From Chitinophagales bacterium (lineage in GTDB: Bacteria; Bacteroidota; Bacteroidia; Chitinophagales; JADJOU01), in contig JAURJQ010000013.1 of the NCBI GenBank assembly GCA_030832185.1, forward strand, positions 1-64,000: a stretch of 64,000 nt of DNA, in the 5' to 3' direction. Below are positions 49,212 through 59,128 of this stretch, piece by piece. The number at the start of each line of letters is the position of its first letter. The stretch's first letter is position 1. A program made the position numbers and the translations under genes. The notes beneath the pieces are model-generated. The model was not told the origin of the DNA. It saw only the letters and a program-made list of their open reading frames with translations, and did not search any database.

Positions 49212-50840
49212 TTCATTTCTCACCTTATATTTAGAAAAATTCTCACGAGATAGAATTAAGGCTTTTTTGACCATAGGGTCTATTTCCATAATGACTTTAT
49301 AAAATGCTTGTGAATTATACAAATAGCGCGCAATATTGGCTTTGAGAACTACTTTAAAAAGTCTCATTGATTTCTGATAACTAGAGTCTTCACGCGAAAT
49401 TTCTTCTCTGATACCTTTAGCTATGAGAGAATCCAGTGTTTCTTTATTTACTTCAAATTTATTGACGTAATAGTCTTCATTTGGAAATTCTTTTAAGAGC
49501 TTAGCTTTATTTGCAGATACATAATTCTGCGCAAAGTTAAATAGAATTCCTTTTCGTAAAAACTTAAAATAATAATCGGTATTCATGCTGGTATCTATAG
49601 GTACAAAGATGTCAGGGGTCACTCCTCCAGCTCCATATACCTTACGTCCTTTTGAGGTATACTTAATTTCAGTTTCCGATATCTTAATCGTGGTATCCTT
49701 GCCATCTTTTTTAATTTTCATCGTGCCATCTTTAGCCAATGTTTCAAATTCATCATTGGTTAACTCTCCAGACTGCATTCTATTCCATATATCTGCTCTG
49801 TATTCTTTTCTATTTTCTGTGTATGGTTTTTGAATGCACCGACCCGAAGGAGTGAAATACTTGGCCGTAGTCAATCTGACTTGTGCATTGTCATTGAGTG
49901 TAAATGGGCGCTGCACAAGTCCTTTCCCAAAAGTTCTGCGACCTACTATAATACCTCTATCCCAGTCCTGTATGGCTCCCGATACAATCTCACTAGCGCT
50001 AGCAGAGCTTTCATTGACTAGGACAATGAGCTTTCCATCTTTAAAATTACCACTATTGTCTGTTCTATATTCTGTTTTAGGACTTTTGACTCCTTCAGTA
50101 TAAACCACCAATTTGTCGGGCTCCAAAAACTCATTGCTTAGCGCTACGGACGCATTGAGAAGACCTCCACCATTATTCTGTAGATCTAAAACAAGTGTTT
50201 TCATTCCTTGTGATTTCAATTTTCGTATGGCAGTATCTATTTCATATGGGGTGGTATGTGCGAATTTATTCAGTTTAATATATCCTACTTCTTTATCTAT
50301 CATAAAAGATGCATCGACGCTATAGAGCGGAATGACATCGCGGGTGATGTTAAAATTAATAACATCTTTATTGCGCAGAATGCAGACCTTCACTTGGGTT
50401 CCTTTTTTACCTCGGAGTCTACTTACATAATCATCAGCTTTCATAGTAGGTTTCCCAGCCCATAATGTGTCATTAATTTTGAGCATTTTATCACCAGACA
50501 TTAGGCCAATTTTCTCACTAGGACCTCCGGCGATAACATCTCCTATCGTCAGAGTATCACGGATAATATTGTATGAAATACCTATTCCTTCAAAACTACC
50601 CTGCAATCTATCATTCTCGCTCGAGGCTTCCTTAGGCGGCAGATATGCAGAATGTGGGTCTAAAGTTTCCAATGACTTCATAATAGATGTTTCTACTATT
50701 TTATTAAAGTCTACGGTGTCTACATAGAAGCTGTATAATAGAGAATAAAACTGTTTAAACTTTTCAAATGATTTTTCAGCTTTATCTTGAGCATCTAACT
50801 GAAAGGAAAAAGAGCAAAGTAGAAATATTATTTTTTTCAT
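49209..50840 (-). CDS. S41 family C-terminal processing peptidase
   Basis: A 543-residue periplasmic Ser-Lys protease (CtpA/Prc type). It has a signal peptide (1-17), an N-terminal helical region, a PDZ domain (about 75-150, IGDVIAGGPSEKIGLMSGDKML) and the S41 core. The core shows LVLDLQNNGGGLLN, VLVNESSASASEIVSGAIQD (nucleophile serine) and RRTFGKGLVQ (catalytic lysine). The last 150 residues are charged and helical. Family members trim exported proteins and murein hydrolases. It lies 12 bases upstream of fldA, which has its own promoter match. Confidence 0.93.
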   Translation of the reverse strand: MKKIIFLLCSFSFQLDAQDKAEKSFEKFKQFYSLLYSFYVDTVDFNKIVETSIMKSLETLDPHSAYLPPKEASSENDRLQGSFEGIGISYNIIRDTLTIGDVIAGGPSEKIGLMSGDKMLKINDTLWAGKPTMKADDYVSRLRGKKGTQVKVCILRNKDVINFNITRDVIPLYSVDASFMIDKEVGYIKLNKFAHTTPYEIDTAIRKLKSQGMKTLVLDLQNNGGGLLNASVALSNEFLEPDKLVVYTEGVKSPKTEYRTDNSGNFKDGKLIVLVNESSASASEIVSGAIQDWDRGIIVGRRTFGKGLVQRPFTLNDNAQVRLTTAKYFTPSGRCIQKPYTENRKEYRADIWNRMQSGELTNDEFETLAKDGTMKIKKDGKDTTIKISETEIKYTSKGRKVYGAGGVTPDIFVPIDTSMNTDYYFKFLRKGILFNFAQNYVSANKAKLLKEFPNEDYYVNKFEVNKETLDSLIAKGIREEISREDSSYQKSMRLFKVVLKANIARYLYNSQAFYKVIMEIDPMVKKALILSRENFSKYKVRNE

Positions 50841-50950
50841 AAGGCAGTCGACTTATCTTTTATGAGGCTTTTGTCAAGCAATTATAGCCTAAATCCAGCC
50901 AATAAGGCATTAAAATACATTAAATATAAGAAAAGATATAGCAGAGTGAA

Positions 50951-51928
50951 TTACTCTCTAGGAGGAATTTTCTCTCTATTATTTAGTGGTGCTGGTCTAA
51001 ATTCTCCATTCGTCTCTTTATCGGCTAGCTTTACATATTCTACCCATACCCATTTGTCCTTTGTCCATTGGAGTCCTTCGTAGGTGCCATCAGGAACTTT
51101 AATGAATCCAATATCTTTATTTTTACCATCCATAGGTGGAGTATGATCGTGGGTAATTAAATCCTTTGATTTATCATATTTGATTGAAACACTCGAGCCT
51201 TTTCTATATTCCAAAACATAGCGGTAATATATTTTTGTCTTAACTATGGGTGGCTCAGGTCGAGCAGGAGCATCCCCAAATTTCGATGGTCGTGATGGGA
51301 TAATTTCTGTGGTGGTTTTTTCAAATATGGGCATACCAAATTTAGCAATGGAATCTTTTTCTATCCACATAGCTTCTATATATTTTTTGTCAGCTAGAAT
51401 ATCATTTTGATCAAATCCAAATAGAAAATAAATTGGCTTGTCGTTAACTTTTTTAGTTATTATTCGATAATAAACGGCTCCTAGCCAGTTTTTATTAGTA
51501 ATTGTAAATTGAGGTGTAGTAGGGAAAGTGTCGGAGAAATCTCGCAATGGAATTAGCTTAATGTTTTTTCTATTGAGCTGAATAGCTCCATAATGGCGGA
51601 ATGTAATATTCTGTAAGACTATCTGAAATGTAAAAATACGAAAACTGCTATCCTCAGGCATTATAGTAGCTAAGTATGGCAAACTGTCAAACTTGTATTG
51701 AAATGAATTTTCAATTTTGAGGGCTTCAACCAATAATTTTATGAACTCGCGTGTTCCCTTCAATCTAATCTCTTGATTAGAATCCGCTAAAAATTGAGCA
51801 CCAATTCGTTGCATTTTCTTTTCGATCAGCATGATTTCACCTCGCTGTGAAGAGCTCAACTTAGTGCTTCGCTGGGCTATGGAGCTTAAGCTTATGAAAC
51901 AAACGAAGATGAAAATTAGTGTACGCAT
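50951..51928 (-). CDS. Secreted protein of unknown function
   Basis: A 325-residue protein from the ATG at 51928, with a signal peptide ending SSIAQ (about residue 18). The frame runs 10 codons further to a TTG at 51958, but the ATG gives the clean signal peptide. Recognisable stretches such as WLGAVYYRIITKK, YFLFGFDQND, FGMPIF and VPDGTYEGLQW suggest a folded periplasmic or outer-membrane-facing domain, then a proline-rich C-terminus. I do not recognise a family. No operon partner: 110 bases to the S41 gene, divergent from recG. Confidence 0.7.
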   Translation of the reverse strand: MRTLIFIFVCFISLSSIAQRSTKLSSSQRGEIMLIEKKMQRIGAQFLADSNQEIRLKGTREFIKLLVEALKIENSFQYKFDSLPYLATIMPEDSSFRIFTFQIVLQNITFRHYGAIQLNRKNIKLIPLRDFSDTFPTTPQFTITNKNWLGAVYYRIITKKVNDKPIYFLFGFDQNDILADKKYIEAMWIEKDSIAKFGMPIFEKTTTEIIPSRPSKFGDAPARPEPPIVKTKIYYRYVLEYRKGSSVSIKYDKSKDLITHDHTPPMDGKNKDIGFIKVPDGTYEGLQWTKDKWVWVEYVKLADKETNGEFRPAPLNNREKIPPRE

Positions 51929-52038
51929 GGCTTCTTTACTATAAAACTGTTTCTTCAAAAAATAATTGTCCTAGAATTAATGGTAAATCTAAGGTCTTGT
52001 GCTCTTTCTTCTTTCAAAAGATTTCCACCGAAAATTTA

Positions 52039-52046
52039 TACCTTTG
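52039..52046 (+). promoter_or_regulatory. -7 promoter element for recG
   Basis: TACCTTTG, 18 bases before the ATG at 52065. Confidence 0.55.
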
Positions 52047-52064
52047 CCTATTAGAGTTTAATTT

Positions 52065-54176
52065 ATGGCTGCGCGTTTAAAACTTTCTTCTCCGATAGAG
52101 TTCATAACAGGACTAGCAACAGCTAAGTGTGAATTGCTGAAGAAAAACTTTCAGATATTCACTGTATATGATTTACTACATCACTACCCGTTTCGATACA
52201 TAGATAAATCTAAAGTCTATCAGGTAGAAGAAGTGGATGAAAATTTGCAATACATACAGCTCTATGGCACTATTTCACAGTTTCAAATGATAGGAGAAGG
52301 AGCTAAGCGCAGGCTCACCGCCAAATTGAGAGATGCTTCAGGTGAAATAGAATTGGTTTGGTTTCAAGGAATTCAATATTATCAAAAAGGTATCTTGCCT
52401 ACAGATCACTATCTTCTATTCGGGAAACCGCAGAAATTTGGCAATAAATATACGATAGCGCATCCAGAGATACGAAAGGCCCTGCCGGAAGATATTTCGA
52501 AATTGTCAGGATTTCAACCACTCTACCCCTCTTCTGAGGCTATGAAAAAAAAAGGCTTGGATAGCCAGGGGGTTTTTAAAATCATGAAACAGGCTTACGC
52601 CGATTTAGAAGAAAATGAAATTTACGAATTTCTTCCTCAAGATATTTTAAAAGAGTATCAGTTGATTTCTTTTCCTGAGGCCATCTACCAAATTCATTTC
52701 CCAAAAACCAATCTTCAAATACTCCATGCGACTCGGCGTATAAAGTTTGACGAATTTTTCCAAATTCAGATTCAATTAAAAAAACTGATGGCGCAAAGGG
52801 TTACCGCACAGCATGGTTATTTGTTTGCTAGTGTCGATAATTGTTTTGATCAATTCTATCATCATCATTTGCCCTTTCCGCTGACCAATGCTCAAAAAAA
52901 AGTATTGAAAGAAATACGTCGCGATACCATGCAGGGAAGACAAATGAATCGATTGCTGCAAGGCGATGTAGGTAGTGGGAAAACGATTGTGGCATTTATG
53001 ACTATGCTCATGGCGGTCGATAATGGATTTCAAGCGAGTATCATGGCCCCTACGGAAATCTTAGCGCGTCAGCATTACGAGCATATTCATGCTTATGCTG
53101 AAAAAATTAGTATCAAGGTGGACATACTCACTGGCACCACCAAGGCGAAAGAAAAAAAACGAATTCTAGATGAACTAGAACATGGCAAAATTGACATTCT
53201 GATAGGCACACATTCGTTAATAGAGCCCTCTGTAGTTTATAAAAATTTAGGACTTGTGGTCATAGATGAGCAGCATCGATTTGGGGTGGCTCAGCGTGCA
53301 GCTCTATGGAAAAAAAATGAGCTTCCTCCGCATATCTTAGTTATGACAGCTACGCCTATTCCTCGTACATTAGCTATGACATTATATGGAGATTTAGATT
53401 ATTCAGTGATAGATGAATTGCCTCCAGGACGTAAACCAATCAGCACCAAGCATTTTTTCTATACGCACAAAGAGAGATGCTACGAATTTATAAAAGGGGA
53501 AATAGACAAAGGTCGGCAGGTCTATATTGTATATCCATTGATAGAGGAAAGCGCCAAGATAGATTTGAAAAATCTTATAGATGGCTATAAAGAATTAATG
53601 AAGGTATTTCCAGAACCTAAATTTACCATGACCATGGTGCATGGTAAGATGAAGAATGAAGAAAAATCAGTCAACATGGATTTATTCGTGACCGGCAAGG
53701 TTCAGATACTGGTGTCGACCACAGTTATAGAAGTGGGAGTTAATGTTCCTAATGCCTCTATCATGCTAATAGAAAATGCGGATCGTTTTGGTTTGTCTCA
53801 GCTCCATCAGTTAAGAGGAAGAGTTGGGAGAGGAGCAGATCAGTCCTATTGCCTTTTGATGACGGAGTTTCAGCTATCTCTAGAAGCGCGTAAGCGGATG
53901 CAAGTGATGGTCGAGAGTACCGATGGATTTTATATAGCCGAAGAAGACCTCAAGTTACGAGGACCAGGCGACCTCGGCGGAACCCGGCAGAGTGGCGACA
54001 TTCAGCTCAAGCTTGCCAGTATATCCAAGGATGCAGACTTATTGCAACTTGCTAATCAAGTCGCTCAAGAAATTATTGATGAAGACTCCGAACTACAATC
54101 TGAAAAGTATAAGCCACTAAAGCACTATATTCATAAAATGAATAAAGAGGTGAAGCAGTGGGGTAAAGTAAGTTAA
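52065..54176 (+). CDS. recG: ATP-dependent DNA helicase RecG
   Basis: RecG remodels stalled forks and branched DNA. The 703-residue protein has the N-terminal wedge/OB domain (about 10-190, DLLHHYPFRYIDKS). The helicase motor shows GDVGSGKTIVAF (Walker A, about 305), APTEILARQHY, DEQHRFGVAQR (DExH), MTATPIPRTLAMTLYGDLD, VEVGVNVPNAS, and LHQLRGRVGRG. The RecG C-terminal LKLRGPGDLGGTRQSG is present. A strong terminator follows 18 bases past the stop. Single-gene unit. Confidence 0.97.
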   Translation: MAARLKLSSPIEFITGLATAKCELLKKNFQIFTVYDLLHHYPFRYIDKSKVYQVEEVDENLQYIQLYGTISQFQMIGEGAKRRLTAKLRDASGEIELVWFQGIQYYQKGILPTDHYLLFGKPQKFGNKYTIAHPEIRKALPEDISKLSGFQPLYPSSEAMKKKGLDSQGVFKIMKQAYADLEENEIYEFLPQDILKEYQLISFPEAIYQIHFPKTNLQILHATRRIKFDEFFQIQIQLKKLMAQRVTAQHGYLFASVDNCFDQFYHHHLPFPLTNAQKKVLKEIRRDTMQGRQMNRLLQGDVGSGKTIVAFMTMLMAVDNGFQASIMAPTEILARQHYEHIHAYAEKISIKVDILTGTTKAKEKKRILDELEHGKIDILIGTHSLIEPSVVYKNLGLVVIDEQHRFGVAQRAALWKKNELPPHILVMTATPIPRTLAMTLYGDLDYSVIDELPPGRKPISTKHFFYTHKERCYEFIKGEIDKGRQVYIVYPLIEESAKIDLKNLIDGYKELMKVFPEPKFTMTMVHGKMKNEEKSVNMDLFVTGKVQILVSTTVIEVGVNVPNASIMLIENADRFGLSQLHQLRGRVGRGADQSYCLLMTEFQLSLEARKRMQVMVESTDGFYIAEEDLKLRGPGDLGGTRQSGDIQLKLASISKDADLLQLANQVAQEIIDEDSELQSEKYKPLKHYIHKMNKEVKQWGKVS

Positions 54177-54194
54177 GATTAATTTTAAAACAAA

Positions 54195-54220
54195 AAAACC
54201 CGAGCCTTGGCTCGGGTTTT
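54195..54220. terminator. Bidirectional terminator between recG and the convergent PPIase gene
   Basis: AAAACCCGAGCC (54195-54206) pairs with GGCTCGGGTTTT (54209-54220), a perfect 12-bp stem around TT (in RNA the innermost pair would open). A-run and T-run flanks serve both strands: recG (+) and the PPIase gene (-). Confidence 0.93.
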
Positions 54221-54238
54221 AATCTATCAAATTTTGAA

Positions 54239-55402
54239 TTATTTTATATCGACCATTTCTGTATCGAAGATCAAAGTAGATTTTGCTGGAATCACGGGTG
54301 CTCTTCCATCTACTCCATAAGCTAACCAATAAGGGATGATTAATTTAGCCTTAGCTCCTTTATTTAATAAAGCGATTCCTTCTTCCCAGCCCGGTATGAC
54401 CATACCCTGACCCAATTGGAATGTAATAGGCTCATTTCTATCATAAGATGCATCGAATTTACTGCCATTGGTGAAAGCACCGTGGTAATGAACGCTTACT
54501 GTATTGCCCGCTTTAGCGCGTTCACCAGTTCCCTGCTTTTCAATGATATAAGCTAATCCTGAGGCTGTAAATGTAGCCGTAGGATATAGTTTTTTCATTT
54601 CTGCTCTAAACGCAGGTTCATCAGTTTTAGCTGCTTCTTGATTCTTTCTTTGCATTTCTTTCATCATTTCTTCCATTTTAGCACGCTCTAGTTTTTGCAT
54701 TTCTTCCATTTTCGATTGTGCCTTCACTTTATAACCTTCAAAGCTAGCTTTATCTACTTTGAACGCCTGTGCCTCAGCTCCTACTCTTTCTATTCTCACT
54801 TTTTTCATCATATCGTTCGTCTTAAGACTATTGACCACATCCATACCTGCGACTACTCTTCCGAATACAGTGTGCTTGCCATCTAACCATGGCGTTGGCA
54901 CTACTGTGATGAAAAATTGGGAACCATTAGTTCCAGGACCAGAATTGGCCATAGATATAATTCCTGGTACATCATGTTTTAGACTTGGATCTATTTCATC
55001 TGGGAAGCTGTAGCCAGGGCCACTTGTTCCTGTTCCGGTAGGGTCTCCACCTTGTACCATAAAGTCCTGTGGATCTCCATTGCCTTTGGTTATGACTCTG
55101 TGAAATTTGATACTATCATAATATGGCACACCAAGAGGCTTAGCCGTATTTTCCATTTTACCTTCTGCTAGTCCTACAAAGTTAGCCACTGTCATTGGAA
55201 CCTTTTTGTGATCAAATAGAATGACGATGTTACCTTTTTCTGTCTCAATAGTGGCGTAAATGCCTGGTTGTTTTTGATTGCTCATTTTTGATTTAATTGT
55301 TGTTTTTGTTGCTTTTCCTTTGGCGGCAGGAGTCGTTTTTTTCTGCGCTATAGCCATAGTGCCTATAAGGCAAAGCATGATGAATAAATTGATTTTTCTC
55401 AT
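54239..55402 (-). CDS. Cyclophilin-FKBP fusion peptidyl-prolyl isomerase 1
   Basis: A 387-residue exported protein with two unrelated proline isomerase domains. Signal peptide 1-19, basic linker to about 45, then a cyclophilin domain (about 48-215: [68 protein letters not shown]). A Met/Lys/Glu-rich helix (about 225-270) follows, and an FKBP domain ends the protein ([46 protein letters not shown]). The active-site arginine (FHRV) and FKBP aromatic residues are kept. It probably folds or quality-controls periplasmic proteins. A related gene lies 21 bases upstream. Confidence 0.93.
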   Translation of the reverse strand: MRKINLFIMLCLIGTMAIAQKKTTPAAKGKATKTTIKSKMSNQKQPGIYATIETEKGNIVILFDHKKVPMTVANFVGLAEGKMENTAKPLGVPYYDSIKFHRVITKGNGDPQDFMVQGGDPTGTGTSGPGYSFPDEIDPSLKHDVPGIISMANSGPGTNGSQFFITVVPTPWLDGKHTVFGRVVAGMDVVNSLKTNDMMKKVRIERVGAEAQAFKVDKASFEGYKVKAQSKMEEMQKLERAKMEEMMKEMQRKNQEAAKTDEPAFRAEMKKLYPTATFTASGLAYIIEKQGTGERAKAGNTVSVHYHGAFTNGSKFDASYDRNEPITFQLGQGMVIPGWEEGIALLNKGAKAKLIIPYWLAYGVDGRAPVIPAKSTLIFDTEMVDIK

Positions 55403-55423
55403 TTGATATAGTTTAAATTTTGA

Positions 55424-56509
55424 TTATTGAAAGTCTACTAACTGCACCTCAAAAACTAATGGTTCATTCGGCCCTATAGCACCCTGCACTCCTTTTTCTC
55501 CATAGGCCAAGTAGCTAGGTATAATTAAAACGGCTTTTTCTCCTTTTCTTAATAGCGCTATGCCTTCGTCCCATCCTGGAATGACATTGCCAGCGCCTAA
55601 AGGAAATTGGATAGGTTCTTTGCGTGAATAGGATTCATCGAAAACCTTACCACTGGTTAGCATTCCCTTGTAATGCACTTTGACTAAATTTCCTGGGACT
55701 ACTTGCGCTTCCTCAGTAGTAGTGGTCTTGAGAAAATATAGACCTGAAGCGGTTTTGCTAGCCTGCGGATATACTTTCTTTACATAGTCCTCAAACGCTT
55801 TGTAAATAGGAGAAGCTAAATGATGTTCGTACTTGGTTTTGAGCTCAGCAATAGCTTTTTGCTGTATGATATCTTTTTGTGCATTAAATACTTTGACGGC
55901 ATCGAAATTCTGGGCCTCACTCGTATTGCGTATAATGCGAATACTATCTATAATATCATTCATTTCTATTTTATTCACCACATCTTGACCTTCTATGACT
56001 CGTCCGAATATCGTATGCACGCCATTGAGCCATTCTGTCTTCATATGGGTAATAAAAAACTGCGAGCCATTTGTATTTTTTCCAGAGTTCGCCATAGAAA
56101 GTATGCCTGGTCCGTCATGACTGAGTTCTTCATGAAATTCATCTGCAAACATATATCCAGGATTCCCCGTACCATTTCCGAGTGGATCTCCTGTTTGAAC
56201 CATAAAGTTCTCCACCATACGGTGGAATTTCAATCCATCATAGAATGGTTTGCCCAATGGCTTATGTTTATTAGGCATTTTGCCCTCTGCTAGCGCTATA
56301 AAATTAGCTACAGTCATAGGTGTTCGGAGATATTCCAGACCCAGTTTTATCAATCCCTTATTGGTGTAGACCATAGCTATCATATCCTGATTAGCTTTAA
56401 ACGGTTTCACCCCTGAGGCGATAGCCTGAGTATCTGAATTGGCTGTTTTTTCTTTGCAGGCAGAGATGCTAAATAGAATAATGCCGCATAGTATAAAATA
56501 TTTATTCAC
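55424..56509 (-). CDS. Cyclophilin-FKBP fusion peptidyl-prolyl isomerase 2, lipoprotein
   Basis: A 361-residue paralogue of the next gene. It carries a lipoprotein signal (IILFSISACKEK, cysteine at about 18), so it is membrane-anchored while the other is soluble. The cyclophilin domain shows [59 protein letters not shown] and FGRVIEGQDVV. The FKBP domain shows LVKVHYKGMLTSGKVFDESY and GWDEGIALLRKGEKAVLIIP. Order is the same: cyclophilin, helical spacer, FKBP. The thioredoxin-like gene lies 30 bases upstream, so the three form a probable periplasmic folding operon. Confidence 0.93.
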   Translation of the reverse strand: MNKYFILCGIILFSISACKEKTANSDTQAIASGVKPFKANQDMIAMVYTNKGLIKLGLEYLRTPMTVANFIALAEGKMPNKHKPLGKPFYDGLKFHRMVENFMVQTGDPLGNGTGNPGYMFADEFHEELSHDGPGILSMANSGKNTNGSQFFITHMKTEWLNGVHTIFGRVIEGQDVVNKIEMNDIIDSIRIIRNTSEAQNFDAVKVFNAQKDIIQQKAIAELKTKYEHHLASPIYKAFEDYVKKVYPQASKTASGLYFLKTTTTEEAQVVPGNLVKVHYKGMLTSGKVFDESYSRKEPIQFPLGAGNVIPGWDEGIALLRKGEKAVLIIPSYLAYGEKGVQGAIGPNEPLVFEVQLVDFQ

Positions 56510-56539
56510 GTACTATTTATTAGTTTTAAAGTGAGTTGA

Positions 56540-57181
56540 TTAATTTTTTGGATTGGTTTCCAATTGTTTGAAGTCATCGTAGGACATACTTAAATACTTA
56601 TTTTCTCCAAAGAATTTTAATATCATGGTCATTTCATCTGCTTGTATATAGCCTGGTATATTCGTCAGCAGGTCATGATCCATTCCTAAAAAGCTAGTAG
56701 TTGGATAACCCATTTTACCACTTAAAATGTGGATAGCAAATTCATGCGTACTTCTTATACCTTGTGCTTTCATAGTGTAAGGAACACCTCTGTAGTTTAC
56801 AGAGTCTTCTCGCTCGGCATTAAATTTCACAGGTAAAAAATAGCGATTCAACGCTTCGATCACTTGTGGATCTTCATAAGTGGTTTTATCCATGCGCTTG
56901 CACCAGCCACACCAGTCAGTGAAAAAATCTATCAGTATCTTTTTTTTAGAGGCTTTAGATTGAGCTAAGGCATCTTTTAACGGCAACCAGGTAATAGTTT
57001 TGGCTACAGTTGCTTGGGTGGTTTCTGACCCTTTATTGAGGGAGCTAATCATTTTAGCCTCTTGTTTTTTTCTTGATTCTACTTTCGCTGGAGCTGCAGC
57101 TTTGGTCTTTTTTTTACTAGGTTGAGCATAGCTTATTTTACTGCCCACTATGAGAACTAATAATAGTATTATTTTATTCAT
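56540..57181 (-). CDS. Thioredoxin-fold exported protein
   Basis: A 213-residue protein: signal peptide (1-19), Lys/Ala-rich linker to about 60, then a thioredoxin-like domain of the DUF255/thioredoxin_7 type. The active site is DWCGWCKRMD with Cys91 and Cys94, followed by the YEDPQVIEALNRYFLPVKFN strand and the cis-proline segment GYPTTSFLGMD. It probably acts on disulfides of exported proteins. First gene of the group with the two prolyl isomerases, which fits a protein-folding role. Confidence 0.9.
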   Translation of the reverse strand: MNKIILLLVLIVGSKISYAQPSKKKTKAAAPAKVESRKKQEAKMISSLNKGSETTQATVAKTITWLPLKDALAQSKASKKKILIDFFTDWCGWCKRMDKTTYEDPQVIEALNRYFLPVKFNAEREDSVNYRGVPYTMKAQGIRSTHEFAIHILSGKMGYPTTSFLGMDHDLLTNIPGYIQADEMTMILKFFGENKYLSMSYDDFKQLETNPKN

Positions 57182-57279
57182 ATTTTCCTGTTTAAATTTA
57201 ACGTATAGACTGCATAAAATCTTAGTTGTTTAAATTTTTTATAAGTTTTTAATTTCTAAAAATAAAAATAAGGAAAAAT

Positions 57280-57735
57280 CTAGTTCGTAATTGTTAATAA
57301 TTCTTTTACAATCCTAGAAATAAGCCCTCCATCGGCCTGGCCAGCTAGTTTTTTATTGGCTGCGCCTATGACCCTACCCATTTCCTTCATGTCTGTGACT
57401 CCCATTTCTGCTATGAGTCCTGCTATGATAGGCTTTACTTCGTTTTCTGATAATTGCACAGGTAGAAACTTTTCCAAAACATCTAACTCTTCTTTTTCCT
57501 TAGCAGCCAGATCGGTCATGCCTTGGCCTTGGTAGATTTCAAAACTCTCCTTGCGCTGCTTGGCTAGTTTCTGAATCAGCTGCAATTCTTTTTCAGGCGT
57601 CATTTCACCCGCATTTTTTTCTGTCTTGGCTACTAGGATAGCCCCTTTGATAGCTCTCAGCGTTCTCAATGCAGCTTCATCTTTTGCCTTCATAGCTTCT
57701 TTGAGCATGTCCATGACTTTCTTTTCCAGTTCCAC
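57280..57735 (-). CDS. GatB/YqeY domain protein
   Basis: A 151-residue cytoplasmic protein of the YqeY family (helical domain also found at the end of GatB). The opening KVMDMLKEAMKAKDEAALRTLRAIKGAI, the middle LAKQRKESFEIY and DVLEKFLPVQLSENEV, and the ending MGRVIGAANKKLAGQADGGLISRIVKELL all fit. It may bind tRNA, but its role is not established. In many Bacteroidota this gene follows ftsZ; here it is about 34 kb away. Single-gene unit. Confidence 0.93.
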   Translation of the reverse strand: MELEKKVMDMLKEAMKAKDEAALRTLRAIKGAILVAKTEKNAGEMTPEKELQLIQKLAKQRKESFEIYQGQGMTDLAAKEKEELDVLEKFLPVQLSENEVKPIIAGLIAEMGVTDMKEMGRVIGAANKKLAGQADGGLISRIVKELLTITN

Positions 57736-57881
57736 TTTATTATATTTTTAGTATGAGGTATAGAAGATAAATTTCTTCTATTGTATAGTAGTGTGCAAAA
57801 TTAAGGTATTGGGATTAATTGTGGACAAAGAATTGGGAGATTTCATACTATAATATTGTTGTGAATTATAATTTCTCATGG

Positions 57882-58988
57882 CTAGTCAATTAAATTCACC
57901 TCTCCCTCATAAGCCTCTAGAACCACCTTCTTCTGATATCCCTTAATCATTTTCTCCCTACCCATCTTGCCCATTTCGAGTCTTTTCTCCACAGCTAAGC
58001 TATACAATTGAGTCATTTTCCCTGCAAGCGATTCTGGGTTTCTGACTTCGCAGAGATAGCCTGTTTCGCCATCGTTTATAAGATTTCGGCATCCGGTGAC
58101 ATCGCTGGCTATCAGGGGTTTGGACATGGAGGCGCCTTGCATGAGCACATTGGCGCAGCCCTCGCGGTAGGAGGGTAGCACTATGCAGTCTGCATCGGCT
58201 ATATATGGTCGCACATCGAGCGTATAACCCAGATAATCAAGTGTGCCTTGGCTTATCCATTTACTTACTTCCGCCTCAGAAATTGTATTTTTAGCTGTAC
58301 TTTGCTTCCAGTAAGGTCCTAAAAGTTGAAACTTCATATCTGGATAGTTCTTTTTCACTAGTTCTGCTGCATATGCATAGTCTAAGACTCCTTTATCTTT
58401 TATCAGACGACTTATCATTAAAAAAACAAACTCATTTTTTGTCTTAGGTCTCGGAGAATAGTATTCTGTATCAACCCCACTGCCAGGAAGTAGTATGGCC
58501 TTATTGGGTCTTACATAGTTATTTAGTAAGAAGAAGTTGTAGTCATCTTCATTTTGGAAAAATACGCGTTGATTTCTTAGAAAGGCAAACTTATATGCCA
58601 AGCGAATCAAACGATAGACGAAACCATTATCTTTAGTCAAGGGCCCTGTCCCGGTCACATTGCTCACGATAGGCAGTCCTAGCAGCCTAGCTGCTATACT
58701 GCCAAAGAGATTGGGGCGAATGGTAAAAGAGAAAATAATGTCGGGTTGAATCTGTTTGATTTCTCGAATTAGTTTTAAAAAAAACTGAACTGCTTTGATA
58801 GGGTTTAGAACGACTGTTCCTACGGGTATGCAATGAAAACCTTGTTTTTCCAGAATTTCTATGTCGTTCTTTTCTGCTTTGGATAATACATAAATCTCAT
58901 ATCCCTTATCCTTGAAATGACGCAAAATTTCCATCCTCAGGGAGAGCACGGTATAGTAAGTGTTTTCGAGAATGATGATTTTTTTCAT
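57882..58988 (-). CDS. Family 1/4 glycosyltransferase
   Basis: A 368-residue GT-B glycosyltransferase, close to PglA/EpsD-type enzymes. The ATG at 58988 (MKKIIILENTYYTVLSLRME) is chosen over 59018. N-terminal domain: IIFSFTIRPNLFGSIAARLLGLPIVSNVTGTGPL. C-terminal donor domain: FLMISRLIKDKGVLDYAYAAELV, then LPSYREGCANVLMQGASMSKPLIASDVTGCRNLI, where the glutamate of the EGxxxxxxE-like motif binds nucleotide. Likely adds a sugar to lipid-linked or surface glycan; no other glycan genes are adjacent. Confidence 0.9.
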   Translation of the reverse strand: MKKIIILENTYYTVLSLRMEILRHFKDKGYEIYVLSKAEKNDIEILEKQGFHCIPVGTVVLNPIKAVQFFLKLIREIKQIQPDIIFSFTIRPNLFGSIAARLLGLPIVSNVTGTGPLTKDNGFVYRLIRLAYKFAFLRNQRVFFQNEDDYNFFLLNNYVRPNKAILLPGSGVDTEYYSPRPKTKNEFVFLMISRLIKDKGVLDYAYAAELVKKNYPDMKFQLLGPYWKQSTAKNTISEAEVSKWISQGTLDYLGYTLDVRPYIADADCIVLPSYREGCANVLMQGASMSKPLIASDVTGCRNLINDGETGYLCEVRNPESLAGKMTQLYSLAVEKRLEMGKMGREKMIKGYQKKVVLEAYEGEVNLID

Positions 58989-59070
58989 ATGGTTAGCTAC
59001 GAACTTGTCTGTTGACAAAGAGGTTCACGAATTAAATTCTAAAAGTAAGGTTACATTTGCTGTAGTTTGT

Positions 59071-59110
59071 GACACAGTGGCACACAAAGAAGACACAGAG
59101 AACCACCAAG
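59071..59110. repeat. Degenerate CACARAG-type simple repeat
   Basis: CACAGTGG, CACAAAG, CACAGAG and CACCAAG-like words recur every 7 to 11 bases. Such words between genes are common in Bacteroidota as far as I recall. No coding value. Confidence 0.5.
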
Positions 59111-59128
59111 TTTTTTTCACTATGATAA

